DNA of 64,000 nucleotides from Geodermatophilaceae bacterium URHA0031 (GTDB lineage: Bacteria; Actinomycetota; Actinomycetes; Mycobacteriales; Geodermatophilaceae). The first letter of the stretch is position 1. Every line of letters begins with the position of its first letter. This document shows positions 1-6,780 of this stretch, piece by piece. The stretch spans positions 186,001 to 250,000 of the forward strand of contig JHVP01000006.1 in the NCBI GenBank assembly GCA_000620205.1, read 5' to 3'. Below the pieces are notes generated by a model. The model made no database searches. It saw only the letters and a list, made by a program, of their open reading frames with translations, and was not told the origin of the DNA. The position numbers were made by a program, and so were the translations under genes.

Positions 1-46
1 CCGGGACCTTCCCGGAGGCGACGTGCACGTCCCAGTGTCCACTCAT
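1..46 (-). CDS. possible N-terminus of a gene leaving the window (partial)
   Basis: An ATG on the minus strand at 46-44 opens a frame reading MSGHWDVHVASGKVP before the window edge. A GGAGG lies about 12 bases upstream, slightly far for a ribosome site. Only 15 codons are visible, so no family can be assigned and the frame could be fortuitous. If real, the gene is divergent from the tRNA-Lys gene. Confidence 0.3.
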   Translation of the reverse strand, partial: MSGHWDVHVASGKVP

Positions 47-163
47 CGGCAGGTCGGTGGTCCTCCCGGACGGGTGAGCGGCATCCCACCCGGACCCCCA
101 CGGACGGCCGCGTCCGGCCGGCGTGTACAGTTCTCCACCGTTGCCCGGTGCGCCGGGCAGCAC

Positions 164-239
<76 letters not shown>

Positions 240-253
240 CGCTCTGCACTGAC

Positions 254-284
254 CAGCGGCGATCCCTCGTGGGCATCGCCGCTG
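254..284 (+). terminator. hairpin 15 bases after tRNA-Lys
   Basis: CAGCGGCGAT (254-263) pairs perfectly with ATCGCCGCTG (275-284) around an 11-base loop, followed by CGTCGTTT. It would terminate the tRNA transcript inside the islet. A second, stronger hairpin beyond the islet (1462-1497) is probably the ancestral terminator. Confidence 0.6.
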
Positions 285-622
285 CGTCGTTTCCGGCCCG
301 CGCGTCACCCACCTACCCCCCAGTTACCTGCGGGACCCCATCAACCTGCGGGCTCGTCGCTGGAGGCTTGCCCGGCACAGAGGTCGGTGTCCTCGAGCGG
401 CCCATTCAGGGCGACTTGCGCGACTCAAGCCCTAGATGGCCCTCTTCGTCGCGTCGCCAGACCCCCAACCTGCGCGTATCGACGACCGATCGCCAGCTAG
501 CCAGGGGTCACGTCGCCGTCCTGGCGAGTCGTGGTCGTGGTCGCGGCGCTGGAGGCGCGCTTCGTGCAAACGCGGGAACAAGCGTCTTCCGGAGCATCTC
601 CATGGAGGTGTAGGACGGAGCC

Positions 623-1108
623 GTGCGCATCCGAACGATGTCGGCGCTTCTCGGGGCGACCGTGACACTGCTCGCACCGGTGACACCAGCTCAAGCCGCC
701 CCGGTGGTGATCTCGCAGGTCGACATCACGGTGCAGCTTGACGTCGTGCAGCCCGCTGACTGCGTCGGGGGAACCGAACATCTCGTCGGTCCTGAACGGG
801 TGTTTGGGCAGGTGGTGGAGCACCCGGATGGCAGCTCCAGCTTCGTCGGCAACCTGACGGACGACCTGACGGTCGAGTTCTCCAACGGCTGGACGGGCGT
901 CTTCACGACCAAGGAGCACTTCGCGCTCAACACTGTCGCCGGCGGGAATCAGGTCCAGACCAACGTCCACCAGGACACGACGCACGTGCGTGACCAGAAC
1001 GGAGTGCCTGTCGGCGTCATTTCGTTCCGGGTCGTGGAGCACTTCACCTTTGCCAACGGCGAATTCCGCACCGACGTGGTCCAGGCCCGGCTCACCTGCG
1101 ACATCTGA
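623..1108 (+). CDS. exported protein of unknown function, islet cargo
   Basis: A 161-residue protein with a clear Sec signal: basic start MRIRT, a hydrophobic stretch (about residues 7-20) and a probable AQA-A cleavage site near residue 25. The mature part has two cysteines, in PADCVGG and at the end in LTCDI, which could form a disulfide. It is rich in Val, Thr and Asn and looks like a beta-sheet secreted domain. I do not recognise the family. GTG at 623 follows GGACGGAG closely; ATG at 638 would shorten the signal peptide. It is the only convincing gene inside the tRNA-bounded islet. Confidence 0.7.
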   Translation: MRIRTMSALLGATVTLLAPVTPAQAAPVVISQVDITVQLDVVQPADCVGGTEHLVGPERVFGQVVEHPDGSSSFVGNLTDDLTVEFSNGWTGVFTTKEHFALNTVAGGNQVQTNVHQDTTHVRDQNGVPVGVISFRVVEHFTFANGEFRTDVVQARLTCDI

Positions 1109-1203
1109 CACCCCCGGTCAATCGCGTTCCTTGGCTCTGGCGCAGGAGACACCGCCTCCCCGGACCCAAGACGATGGGTTGGCTTCGTCGTTGGTCAGGC
1201 AAG

Positions 1204-1239
1204 GCTGGAGGGGTCGTCGCGACAACGACCCTTGGAGCC
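1204..1239. repeat. imperfect inverted repeat inside the islet
   Basis: GGGTCGT (1211-1217) pairs with ACGACCC (1225-1231), with further outer pairing GGCT/AGCC (1204-1207/1236-1239). It sits about 100 bases downstream of the islet gene and may act as its terminator. The rest of 1109-1417 shows no gene. Confidence 0.4.
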
Positions 1240-1417
1240 GTCACCAAGATCCTCCTGGAGCAGGGGTTGCCCCTCTGAGGCCAACCTCGAGTGTCCCCAC
1301 TTGCTCCCCGGTCTTGTTGCCAACAGGGGTGACCCTCGATGACGCGCCAGCCGAGACCTCCGAGGCAGGGGGCAGCCGATGATGCCGAGTGATCGGCTCT
1401 GATCCCGGCGCTCGAAC

Positions 1418-1455
1418 TCAGCGGGTTCGGGGTTCAAGTCCCTGATGGCGCACCA
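1418..1455 (+). repeat. att-like direct repeat, distal copy (tRNA-Lys 3' end)
   Basis: This sequence equals the 3' half of tRNA-Lys (202-239) except for A1436, and retains CCA. There is no 5' half, so it is not a functional tRNA. It marks the far edge of the islet and is followed seven bases later by a terminator hairpin. Confidence 0.8.
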
Positions 1456-1461
1456 GGTCCG

Positions 1462-1497
1462 CGAAGCGGCTCCGTCCTCCGGGACGGAGCCGCTTCG
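1462..1497 (+). terminator. strong hairpin, probable ancestral tRNA-Lys terminator
   Basis: A perfect 15-bp stem (CGAAGCGGCTCCGTC at 1462-1476 with its complement at 1483-1497) closes a 6-base loop and is followed by TCATCTCC. It lies directly behind the distal att repeat, where a tRNA terminator would be in the uninterrupted locus. Confidence 0.75.
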
Positions 1498-1602
1498 TCA
1501 TCTCCGGGCTCCGACCTCCGGCTCACCCTGGGCCACGGCTCGCCTGTCCGCCGGCGGCTGCACCCCGGTGGGACCTCGCCCGCCGGCGCGGCGCAGGCTG
1601 GG

Positions 1603-1836
1603 GTGGTGGCGAACCTGATCGGCCTCCGGCCGCGACGACCGGGCAGTGACGACGACGGCGGCGCGCAGGACCGGCTGACCGGCCCGCTGCACGCGGTCGA
1701 GGGCGCGGCCGGCCGCGTGGCCGCCGAGCAGCACACCGACGTCCAGGCGCTGTGCGGGGAGTGGGTGCAGGTGGTGCCGGTCGAGGACGTGCCCGACGAC
1801 GCGGGGCTCTGCCCGGCCTGCCAGTACGGCAGCTGA
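1603..1836 (+). CDS. small conserved-looking protein with paired cysteines
   Basis: A 77-residue frame starting at GTG 1603 (a second GTG follows at 1606). The C-terminal half has HAVEG, then ALCGEWV and the end CPACQYGS. One isolated Cys followed by a CxxC and an upstream His suggest a small zinc-binding fold of a type common in actinobacteria, though no named family is claimed. The region also has long antisense frames, but none shows a recognisable domain. The rest of 1498-1958 shows nothing else. Confidence 0.5.
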   Translation: MVANLIGLRPRRPGSDDDGGAQDRLTGPLHAVEGAAGRVAAEQHTDVQALCGEWVQVVPVEDVPDDAGLCPACQYGS

Positions 1837-1958
1837 GGCGGCCCGGTGGCCGTGTTCTCGACCACCGGGCCTGGGGAAGCCGACCGCCGGCACCCGGCTG
1901 CCCCTGTCCGGCGTTCTGCCCTCGGCGTGCGCCGCCGAACCCGGATCGGGCCGATCCG

Positions 1959-2753
1959 TCAGCGCAACCCCGAGTTGCGCAGGTCGAAGACACCGGTGCG
2001 GACGAGCTGGTCGGCGACCTCGCGGACCTTGGTGTTGGTGCGCATCGAAGCCGAGGCCAGCGCCTGGAAAGCCTGGTCGGCACTCAGCTTGTAGCGCTCC
2101 ATGAGGATGCCCTTGGCCTGGTCGATGACCGCGCGCGACTCCAGCGCGATCTGCAGGTTGTCGGCCATCTCCCGCGCGCTCTGGTAGGCGTGCGCGTTCC
2201 CCAGCGCCGCGCCGGCGTAGGGGGCGAAGCGGGTGGCGACCCAGCGCGACTCCTCGTCGAAGGCGCGCGCCTCCCGGGCGTAGATGTTGAGCGCGCCGGC
2301 CACGTTCTCCGCGATCGGCAGCGGCACCGACAGCGAGCTGAGGTTGCCCCGCTCGGCCGCGACCCGGCTGTACTCCGGCCACCGCGTCTCGGTCCGGGTG
2401 TCCGGGATCTCGGTCAGCTCCCCCGTGCGCGCCGCGTGCAGGCAGGGGCCGTAGCCCTTGTCGAACTGCGTCTCGTCCAGCTGCAGGGCCATCTCCCCGG
2501 TGAACACCGGCGTCAGCGCCCGGTCGTTGGCCAGCAGGCAGATCGACGTCTCCGGGTCACCCGGGAGTACCGACTTGGCCAGGTCCGACACGGTCTGCAG
2601 CACCGCCTGCATGGACTGGTCGCGCAGGTTCATGGCGCCCAGCCGCTCCAGCGCCGCGAGGGCCTGGGCGGGAAGGGGGCTGCCACTGTCGGGCACGGCG
2701 TCAACTCCGGTCACACGAACACCGGAGGTCGCAACCCCCGGAGAGGGCCCCAC
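1959..2753 (-). CDS. GAF-ANTAR transcription antitermination regulator
   Basis: A 264-residue predicted cytoplasmic regulator. A GAF-type sensor domain covers about residues 45-190 (GDPETSICLL, YGPCLHAARTG, GALNIYAREA). A C-terminal ANTAR domain covers about 205-258 with the diagnostic ESRAVIDQAKGILMERYKL helix. ANTAR proteins bind paired hairpins in nascent RNA and prevent termination; the GAF ligand cannot be inferred. The start is uncertain: the first in-frame codon is used here, but a GTG at residue 14 is possible. It is divergent from a second GAF-ANTAR gene of the same architecture at 3057, and their ANTAR helices are nearly identical. Confidence 0.9.
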   Translation of the reverse strand: MGPSPGVATSGVRVTGVDAVPDSGSPLPAQALAALERLGAMNLRDQSMQAVLQTVSDLAKSVLPGDPETSICLLANDRALTPVFTGEMALQLDETQFDKGYGPCLHAARTGELTEIPDTRTETRWPEYSRVAAERGNLSSLSVPLPIAENVAGALNIYAREARAFDEESRWVATRFAPYAGAALGNAHAYQSAREMADNLQIALESRAVIDQAKGILMERYKLSADQAFQALASASMRTNTKVREVADQLVRTGVFDLRNSGLR

Positions 2754-3056
2754 CCTGGGGCCCCGCTCGCATGCACGCCGATTTATGACGCACGCTGGCG
2801 CAGCGCGAACTGCACCTCCCCGCAGCTTACTGCTGCCCGGGCAGCGGCAAGCGCACGCCGTCGCCCGACCGGGACCGGTGGCGCCGACGGACGGGGTCGG
2901 CCGACTATGCTCTCCGGCACCAGCGCGTCACACAGCCGGCGTGCGGTACCGGGGTCCACCGACCCCACCTCGCGCCGAGCCCTCGAGAAGCCGGGGTTCC
3001 CTCGGACTCCGCCGGCACAGGAACTGTCCGGTGCCACCTGATGCCGGAGAACGACC
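2754..3056. other. 303-base intergenic region between divergent GAF-ANTAR genes
   Basis: No gene is supported here. It must contain both divergent promoters. A TATGCT at 2906-2911 is a possible -10 element for the rightward gene, without a convincing -35. No paired hexaloop hairpins of ANTAR-target type were recognised by eye. Confidence 0.4.
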
Positions 3057-3779
3057 GTGACACGCCCCCACCCCGACGTCGACCCGCTGGTCCAGCTCGC
3101 CTTCGACGAGCTGGGCCGGATGTCCTTCGCCGAGCACTCGCTGGAGTCGGTGCTGCAGAAGGTCACCGACCTGGCCGCCCGGGTGCTGCCCGGCGAGGCG
3201 GTCACCTCGGTGACGATCGTCAGCGACGGCCACTCCTCCACCGTGGCCTCCAGCGGCCCGCTGGCGCTCGAGCTCGACCGGGTGCAGTACGCCCAGGACG
3301 ACGGGCCGTGCCTCGAGGCCGCGACCACCGGCCGGGTCGTGGAGCTGCTGGACACCGCCGCCGACCGGCGCTGGGGGGACTTCCCCCGGACGGCCGCCGA
3401 GCGCGGCTGCCGCGCCGTCCTGTCGTTCCCGCTCCCCCCGCAGGAGCTGATCACCGGCGGGCTCAACGTCTACGCCCGTACCGCCCAGCCCCTCGACGAG
3501 CGGACCCGGGACCTGGCGGCCCGCTTCGCCGCCTACGCCGTCGTCCCGGTGTCGAACATGTACCTCTACACCAGCGCCGTCGAACGGGCCGAGCACCTGC
3601 GGGCCGCACTGGACTCCCGGGCCGTGATCGACCAGGCCAAGGGCATCCTGATGGAGCGCTTCAAGCTCAGCGCCGACCAGGCCTTCTCCGTCCTGGCGCA
3701 GGTCTCGATGGAGCGCAACACCAAGGTGCGCGACATCGCCGCCCGTTTCGTCGAGACCGGCGAGCTGCGCCCCGGGTGA
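3057..3779 (+). CDS. GAF-ANTAR transcription antitermination regulator
   Basis: A 240-residue protein. The GAF domain spans about residues 20-165 (VTSVTIVSDG, DDGPCLEAATTG, GGLNVYARTAQP). The ANTAR domain spans about 181-236 and carries DSRAVIDQAKGILMERFKL followed by the second helix pair. GTG at 3057 is chosen because GGAG lies 9 bases upstream; the longer frame from 3041 belongs to a different reading frame. It mirrors the divergent gene at 1959-2753 and probably arose by duplication. RNA-level antitermination is known for the family; the regulated operon is unknown. Confidence 0.9.
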   Translation: MTRPHPDVDPLVQLAFDELGRMSFAEHSLESVLQKVTDLAARVLPGEAVTSVTIVSDGHSSTVASSGPLALELDRVQYAQDDGPCLEAATTGRVVELLDTAADRRWGDFPRTAAERGCRAVLSFPLPPQELITGGLNVYARTAQPLDERTRDLAARFAAYAVVPVSNMYLYTSAVERAEHLRAALDSRAVIDQAKGILMERFKLSADQAFSVLAQVSMERNTKVRDIAARFVETGELRPG

Positions 3780-3811
3780 CCGGTCCGCGCGCGGCGCGGC
3801 AGGATCGCGGC

Positions 3812-4600
3812 ATGGCGCAGCGCAGCGAGTCCGGTCTGGTCACCGAGACCCGGGGGCACGTGCGCGTGCTCACCCTGGACCGGCCCGAGCGCCGCAACGC
3901 GCTGTCCGGTGCGCTGCAGGCCGACCTGGTGGCCGAGCTGCTGGACTGCGCCGCCGACGGCGGGGTCCGTGCCGTCGTGCTCACCGGGAACGGGCCGGCC
4001 TTCTGCGCCGGCTTCGACCTCAAGGAGATCCGCGAGCTCGACCAGCGCGGCGAGGCGTTCCGGCCACCGATGAACCGGCCCGGGCGCAACCTCTTCGAGG
4101 TGCTCACCGAGACCTACGTGCCGGTGATCGCCGCGCTCACCGGGCACGCCGTGGCCGGCGGCTTCGAGCTGGCGCTCGCCTGCGACATCCGCATCGCCGC
4201 ACCCGGGATCATGCTCGGTCTGCCCGAGGCGACCATCGGCATGGGCGCCAACTACGGCTCCGTGGTGCTGCCCAAGCGGCTCCCGACCGGCATCGCCCTG
4301 GAGATGCTCTTCACCGGCGACCCGCTGAGCAGCGAGGACGCCGCCCGCTGGGGACTGGTGAACCGCGTCGTCCCGGCCGAGGAGGTGCTGCCCGAGGCGC
4401 TGGCGCTGGCGCAGCGGATCGCCGCGAACGCCCCGCTGTCGGTGCGCCGGATGAAGGAGACCGCCCTCAAGGGGCTGGAGCTGCCGCTGGCCACCGCGCT
4501 CCGGCTCGACGTCGGGCCCAACCCCTACCTGAGCGAGGACCGCAAGGAGGGCATCGCCGCACGCCTGGAGAAGCGACCGCCCCGCTGGTCGGGCCGGTGA
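3812..4600 (+). CDS. enoyl-CoA hydratase/isomerase (crotonase family)
   Basis: A 262-residue crotonase, of normal length. The oxyanion-hole segments are visible as FCAGFDLKEI (about 64-73) and GHAVAGGFELALACD (about 111-125). Both acidic residues used by true hydratases are present: Glu119 in GGFE and Glu139 in GLPEA, matching Glu144 and Glu164 of rat crotonase. It should hydrate trans-2-enoyl-CoA in fatty-acid or amino-acid beta-oxidation; substrate length cannot be read. ATG at 3812 is the only good start. The next gene overlaps its stop codon, suggesting co-translation. Confidence 0.92.
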   Translation: MAQRSESGLVTETRGHVRVLTLDRPERRNALSGALQADLVAELLDCAADGGVRAVVLTGNGPAFCAGFDLKEIRELDQRGEAFRPPMNRPGRNLFEVLTETYVPVIAALTGHAVAGGFELALACDIRIAAPGIMLGLPEATIGMGANYGSVVLPKRLPTGIALEMLFTGDPLSSEDAARWGLVNRVVPAEEVLPEALALAQRIAANAPLSVRRMKETALKGLELPLATALRLDVGPNPYLSEDRKEGIAARLEKRPPRWSGR

Positions 4601-5001
4601 GGGAGAGTGAGGAGGTGAGCGCACCCTCCGAGTCCCCCGCCGACGCCGGCGTCCGGCTGGCCCAGGAGCACCTGCGGTTGGTCGAGGCCGGCCGCCCCGA
4701 CGACGCCGCGGCGCTGCTCGCCGGGCTGACCGACCCCCGTGAGCTGGTCTTCGCCGGGGCCGGGTTCACCGTGCTGGCCCGCCGCACCGGCCGCACCCTG
4801 CCCACCGCGATGCGCGCCCAGGCGAGTACCCGGCAGATCCGGCTCGCTCAGCTGCGGGACGCCAACCGGCGGGACGTCGAGGGCCTGCGCACCTGGCTGC
4901 GCGAGGCCGCCGAGGAGCTGGTCACGGTGACCCGGCTGGCGGAGGCGGCACGGCTGCGGCTGGGTTCCCCGTCGTCCGCGGGAGCGCCCGGGGCAGGCTG
5001 A
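4597..5001 (+). CDS. hypothetical alpha-helical protein
   Basis: A 134-residue, mostly helical protein with no membrane segment. The start GTG overlaps the crotonase stop (GTGA), implying translational coupling; a second GTG at 4615 sits too close to its GAGGAGG. Residues 20-60 (RLAQEHLRLVEAGRPDD, LLAGLTDPRELVFAG) resemble a small helical-repeat fold, but no family is recognised. The last 80 bases overlap the 3' end of the convergent MFS gene. Confidence 0.6.
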   Translation: MRESEEVSAPSESPADAGVRLAQEHLRLVEAGRPDDAAALLAGLTDPRELVFAGAGFTVLARRTGRTLPTAMRAQASTRQIRLAQLRDANRRDVEGLRTWLREAAEELVTVTRLAEAARLRLGSPSSAGAPGAG

Positions 5002-6151
5002 CCGCCAGCGGCAGGACGGCGACCAGCAGGACGGCGACGAGCACGTAGGTGACCGGCAGCCCCAGCTGGGCGGCGACCGCGCCGACGGCCAGCGCGCCGA
5101 TCGCCGTCCCGCTGTCGTAGCAGGCGTTCCAGACGGCGCTCGCGGTCGCGGTCTGCGCCTCACCGGCACGGGCGAGGGCGAGCACCAGGGTCAGGTTCTG
5201 CACCGCTCCGTAGGCGATGCCCACGGTGAGCGCGCCGGTGAGCACCGCGGTCGCGCCGCCGGCGCCGTCGGTGCGCAGCCCCAGGGCCACCAGCAGCATG
5301 CCGACGATGCCGACGGTCAGCGTGCCCGGCAGCAGCAGCCGGGCACCCATCCGGTCGGCGAGCACCCCGGCGCCCCAGCGGCACAGCGCGGTGCTCACCC
5401 CGAACACCAGCAGCGCCCCGGCGGCCAGTGCGCCGTCCGGGCGCTCGATCGGCAGGAACGTCAGCAGCCCGCCGCCGGCGAGGGTGACCACCAGCAGCAC
5501 CAGCGAGGGCAGCGCGGCGGCCCGGACGGCGGCGCGGGAGCTCCCTGCCTGCCCCGGCTCCGGTGCCGCCGGCGGGCCGATCGCCCGCATCAGCCCCGGG
5601 ACGAACACCAGCGCCAGCACCGGCGCCGCCGCCAGTCCGGCGACCAGCGGGAAGTGCCCGGCCAGGGTCAGCGCCGTCCCGCCCGGGACCGCGGCGAGCG
5701 TGGGCAGCGAGATGGCCAGGCCGTAGATGCCGATCGACTCACCCCGCCGCTCGGCGGGCACGGCCTGCGCGGCGATCGTCGAGCCGAGCACGGTCAGCAC
5801 CGCGAAGCCGATCCCGCGCAGGACCGAGACGACGGCGAACCAGCGGACGTCGTCGGCGAGCAGGTACAGCGGCGAGGGCACCCCCATCGCCACCAGCCCG
5901 ACCACCAGCACCGGACCGGTGCCCAGCCGGGCGACCAGCGCGGGCACCGCCGCCTGGGCCAGCACCGTCGCGACGAGGAAGACCGTCGTCACCGAGCCGG
6001 CGGCGGTGAGCCCGCTACCGAGCTCGGCGGCGTACGCGGGCAGCGCCGACAGCAGCAGCGAGTAGCTGAGGAAGCCCAGCACGTTCAGCGCGAACAGCGA
6101 GCGGACGGCGGGCAGCCGCCACAGCGACTCCCGACGCTGCACCGTCGTCAC
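4922..6151 (-). CDS. MFS transporter, 12 predicted membrane helices
   Basis: A 409-residue inner-membrane protein with a dozen hydrophobic segments in two halves around a hydrophilic loop near residues 190-210 (APEPGQAGSSRA). The loop 2-3 signature region appears as LVARLGTG, and helix 5 carries the proline/glycine-rich SLPTLAAVPGG typical of drug exporters. The substrate is unknown; efflux of small molecules by proton antiport is likely. It is convergent with, and overlaps by 80 bases, the hypothetical gene ending at 5001. It is divergent from gluconokinase with a 47-base gap that must hold both promoters. Confidence 0.85.
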   Translation of the reverse strand: MTTVQRRESLWRLPAVRSLFALNVLGFLSYSLLLSALPAYAAELGSGLTAAGSVTTVFLVATVLAQAAVPALVARLGTGPVLVVGLVAMGVPSPLYLLADDVRWFAVVSVLRGIGFAVLTVLGSTIAAQAVPAERRGESIGIYGLAISLPTLAAVPGGTALTLAGHFPLVAGLAAAPVLALVFVPGLMRAIGPPAAPEPGQAGSSRAAVRAAALPSLVLLVVTLAGGGLLTFLPIERPDGALAAGALLVFGVSTALCRWGAGVLADRMGARLLLPGTLTVGIVGMLLVALGLRTDGAGGATAVLTGALTVGIAYGAVQNLTLVLALARAGEAQTATASAVWNACYDSGTAIGALAVGAVAAQLGLPVTYVLVAVLLVAVLPLAVSLPRALPRTTGNPAAAVPPPPAGSP

Positions 6152-6198
6152 GGGGCCTGGTCCTCCGATCCGCCAGCGGCGACCCCTACGGTCAGCCC

Positions 6199-6735
6199 AT
6201 GGACTCTCCGCCCAGCATCCCGGCGACCACCTCCATCGTCGTCATGGGGGTCACCGGATCCGGCAAGACGAGCGCCGCGCAGGAGCTCACCCGGCAGCTG
6301 GGCTGGGAGTACATCGAGGGCGACGACCTGCACCCGGAGGCCAACGTCGCGAAGATGGCCGGCGGCACCCCGCTGGACGACGAGGACCGCTGGCCGTGGC
6401 TGCGCCGGATCGCCGAGGTGGTCGGCGAGCACGAGGCGGCCGGGATCTCGCTGGTCATCACCTGCTCCGCGCTCAAGCGCAGCTACCGCGACCTGCTCCG
6501 CGACGGGCACCCCTCGGTCTGGTTCGCCCACGTGGACGTGACCCGGGAGGTGCTGGCCGAGCGGCTGGCGAAGCGGCAGGGGCACTTCATGCCGCCGTCC
6601 CTGCTGGACAGCCAGCTGGCCACCCTGGAGCGGCTGGGCGAGGACGAGCCGGGCGGCGTGATCGCCGGTGACGCCCCCCTCGACCAGACCGTCGCCGAGG
6701 TCCTCCGCGACCTCAGGAAAGAACGCCAGCTCTGA
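6199..6735 (+). CDS. gluconokinase
   Basis: A 178-residue GntK-type kinase that phosphorylates D-gluconate to 6-phosphogluconate with ATP. The P-loop GVTGSGKT lies at residues 17-24. Further family motifs follow: EGDDLHPEANVAKMAGGTPL, then ITCSALKRSYRDLLR and KRQGHFMPPSLLDSQ. The length is typical. Its product would feed 6-phosphogluconate dehydrogenase, encoded 28 kb away at 34990. The stop codon forms the start of an 18-bp terminator stem shared with the convergent pruA gene. Confidence 0.95.
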   Translation: MDSPPSIPATTSIVVMGVTGSGKTSAAQELTRQLGWEYIEGDDLHPEANVAKMAGGTPLDDEDRWPWLRRIAEVVGEHEAAGISLVITCSALKRSYRDLLRDGHPSVWFAHVDVTREVLAERLAKRQGHFMPPSLLDSQLATLERLGEDEPGGVIAGDAPLDQTVAEVLRDLRKERQL

Positions 6736-6780
6736 GTGGAGTGCCAGCGCTCGGAAAGTGATGCGCTGGCACTCCACTCA
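6733..6780. terminator. bidirectional terminator containing both convergent stop codons
   Basis: TGAGTGGAGTGCCAGCGC (6733-6750) pairs perfectly with its complement at 6763-6780 around a 12-base loop. The first three bases are the gluconokinase TGA. The last three, read on the minus strand, are the pruA TGA. One 18-bp stem therefore ends both genes. Confidence 0.85.

Larger units (their letters stand above)
240..1417. mobile_element. 1.2 kb islet between tRNA-Lys and its duplicated 3' end
   Basis: The DNA between the two 38-base repeats holds one credible gene (623-1108) and no integrase, so it is a remnant or a passenger islet. The strong hairpin at 1462-1497 directly follows the distal repeat. 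It would be the natural tRNA terminator if the islet were removed. 285-622 and 1109-1417 show no convincing coding sequence. The islet interior has less extreme codon bias and more AT-rich stretches than the flanks, which fits foreign origin. Confidence 0.6.

Noticed and set aside
1418..1455. Second tRNA-Lys gene
   Set aside because: Only the 3' half is present; there is no D-arm, anticodon or 5' acceptor strand. It is an att-like repeat.
3041..4600. Single 519-residue enoyl-CoA hydratase fusion
   Set aside because: The first 257 codons are out of frame with the GAF-ANTAR gene on the same strand and show no domain. The crotonase starts at ATG 3812.
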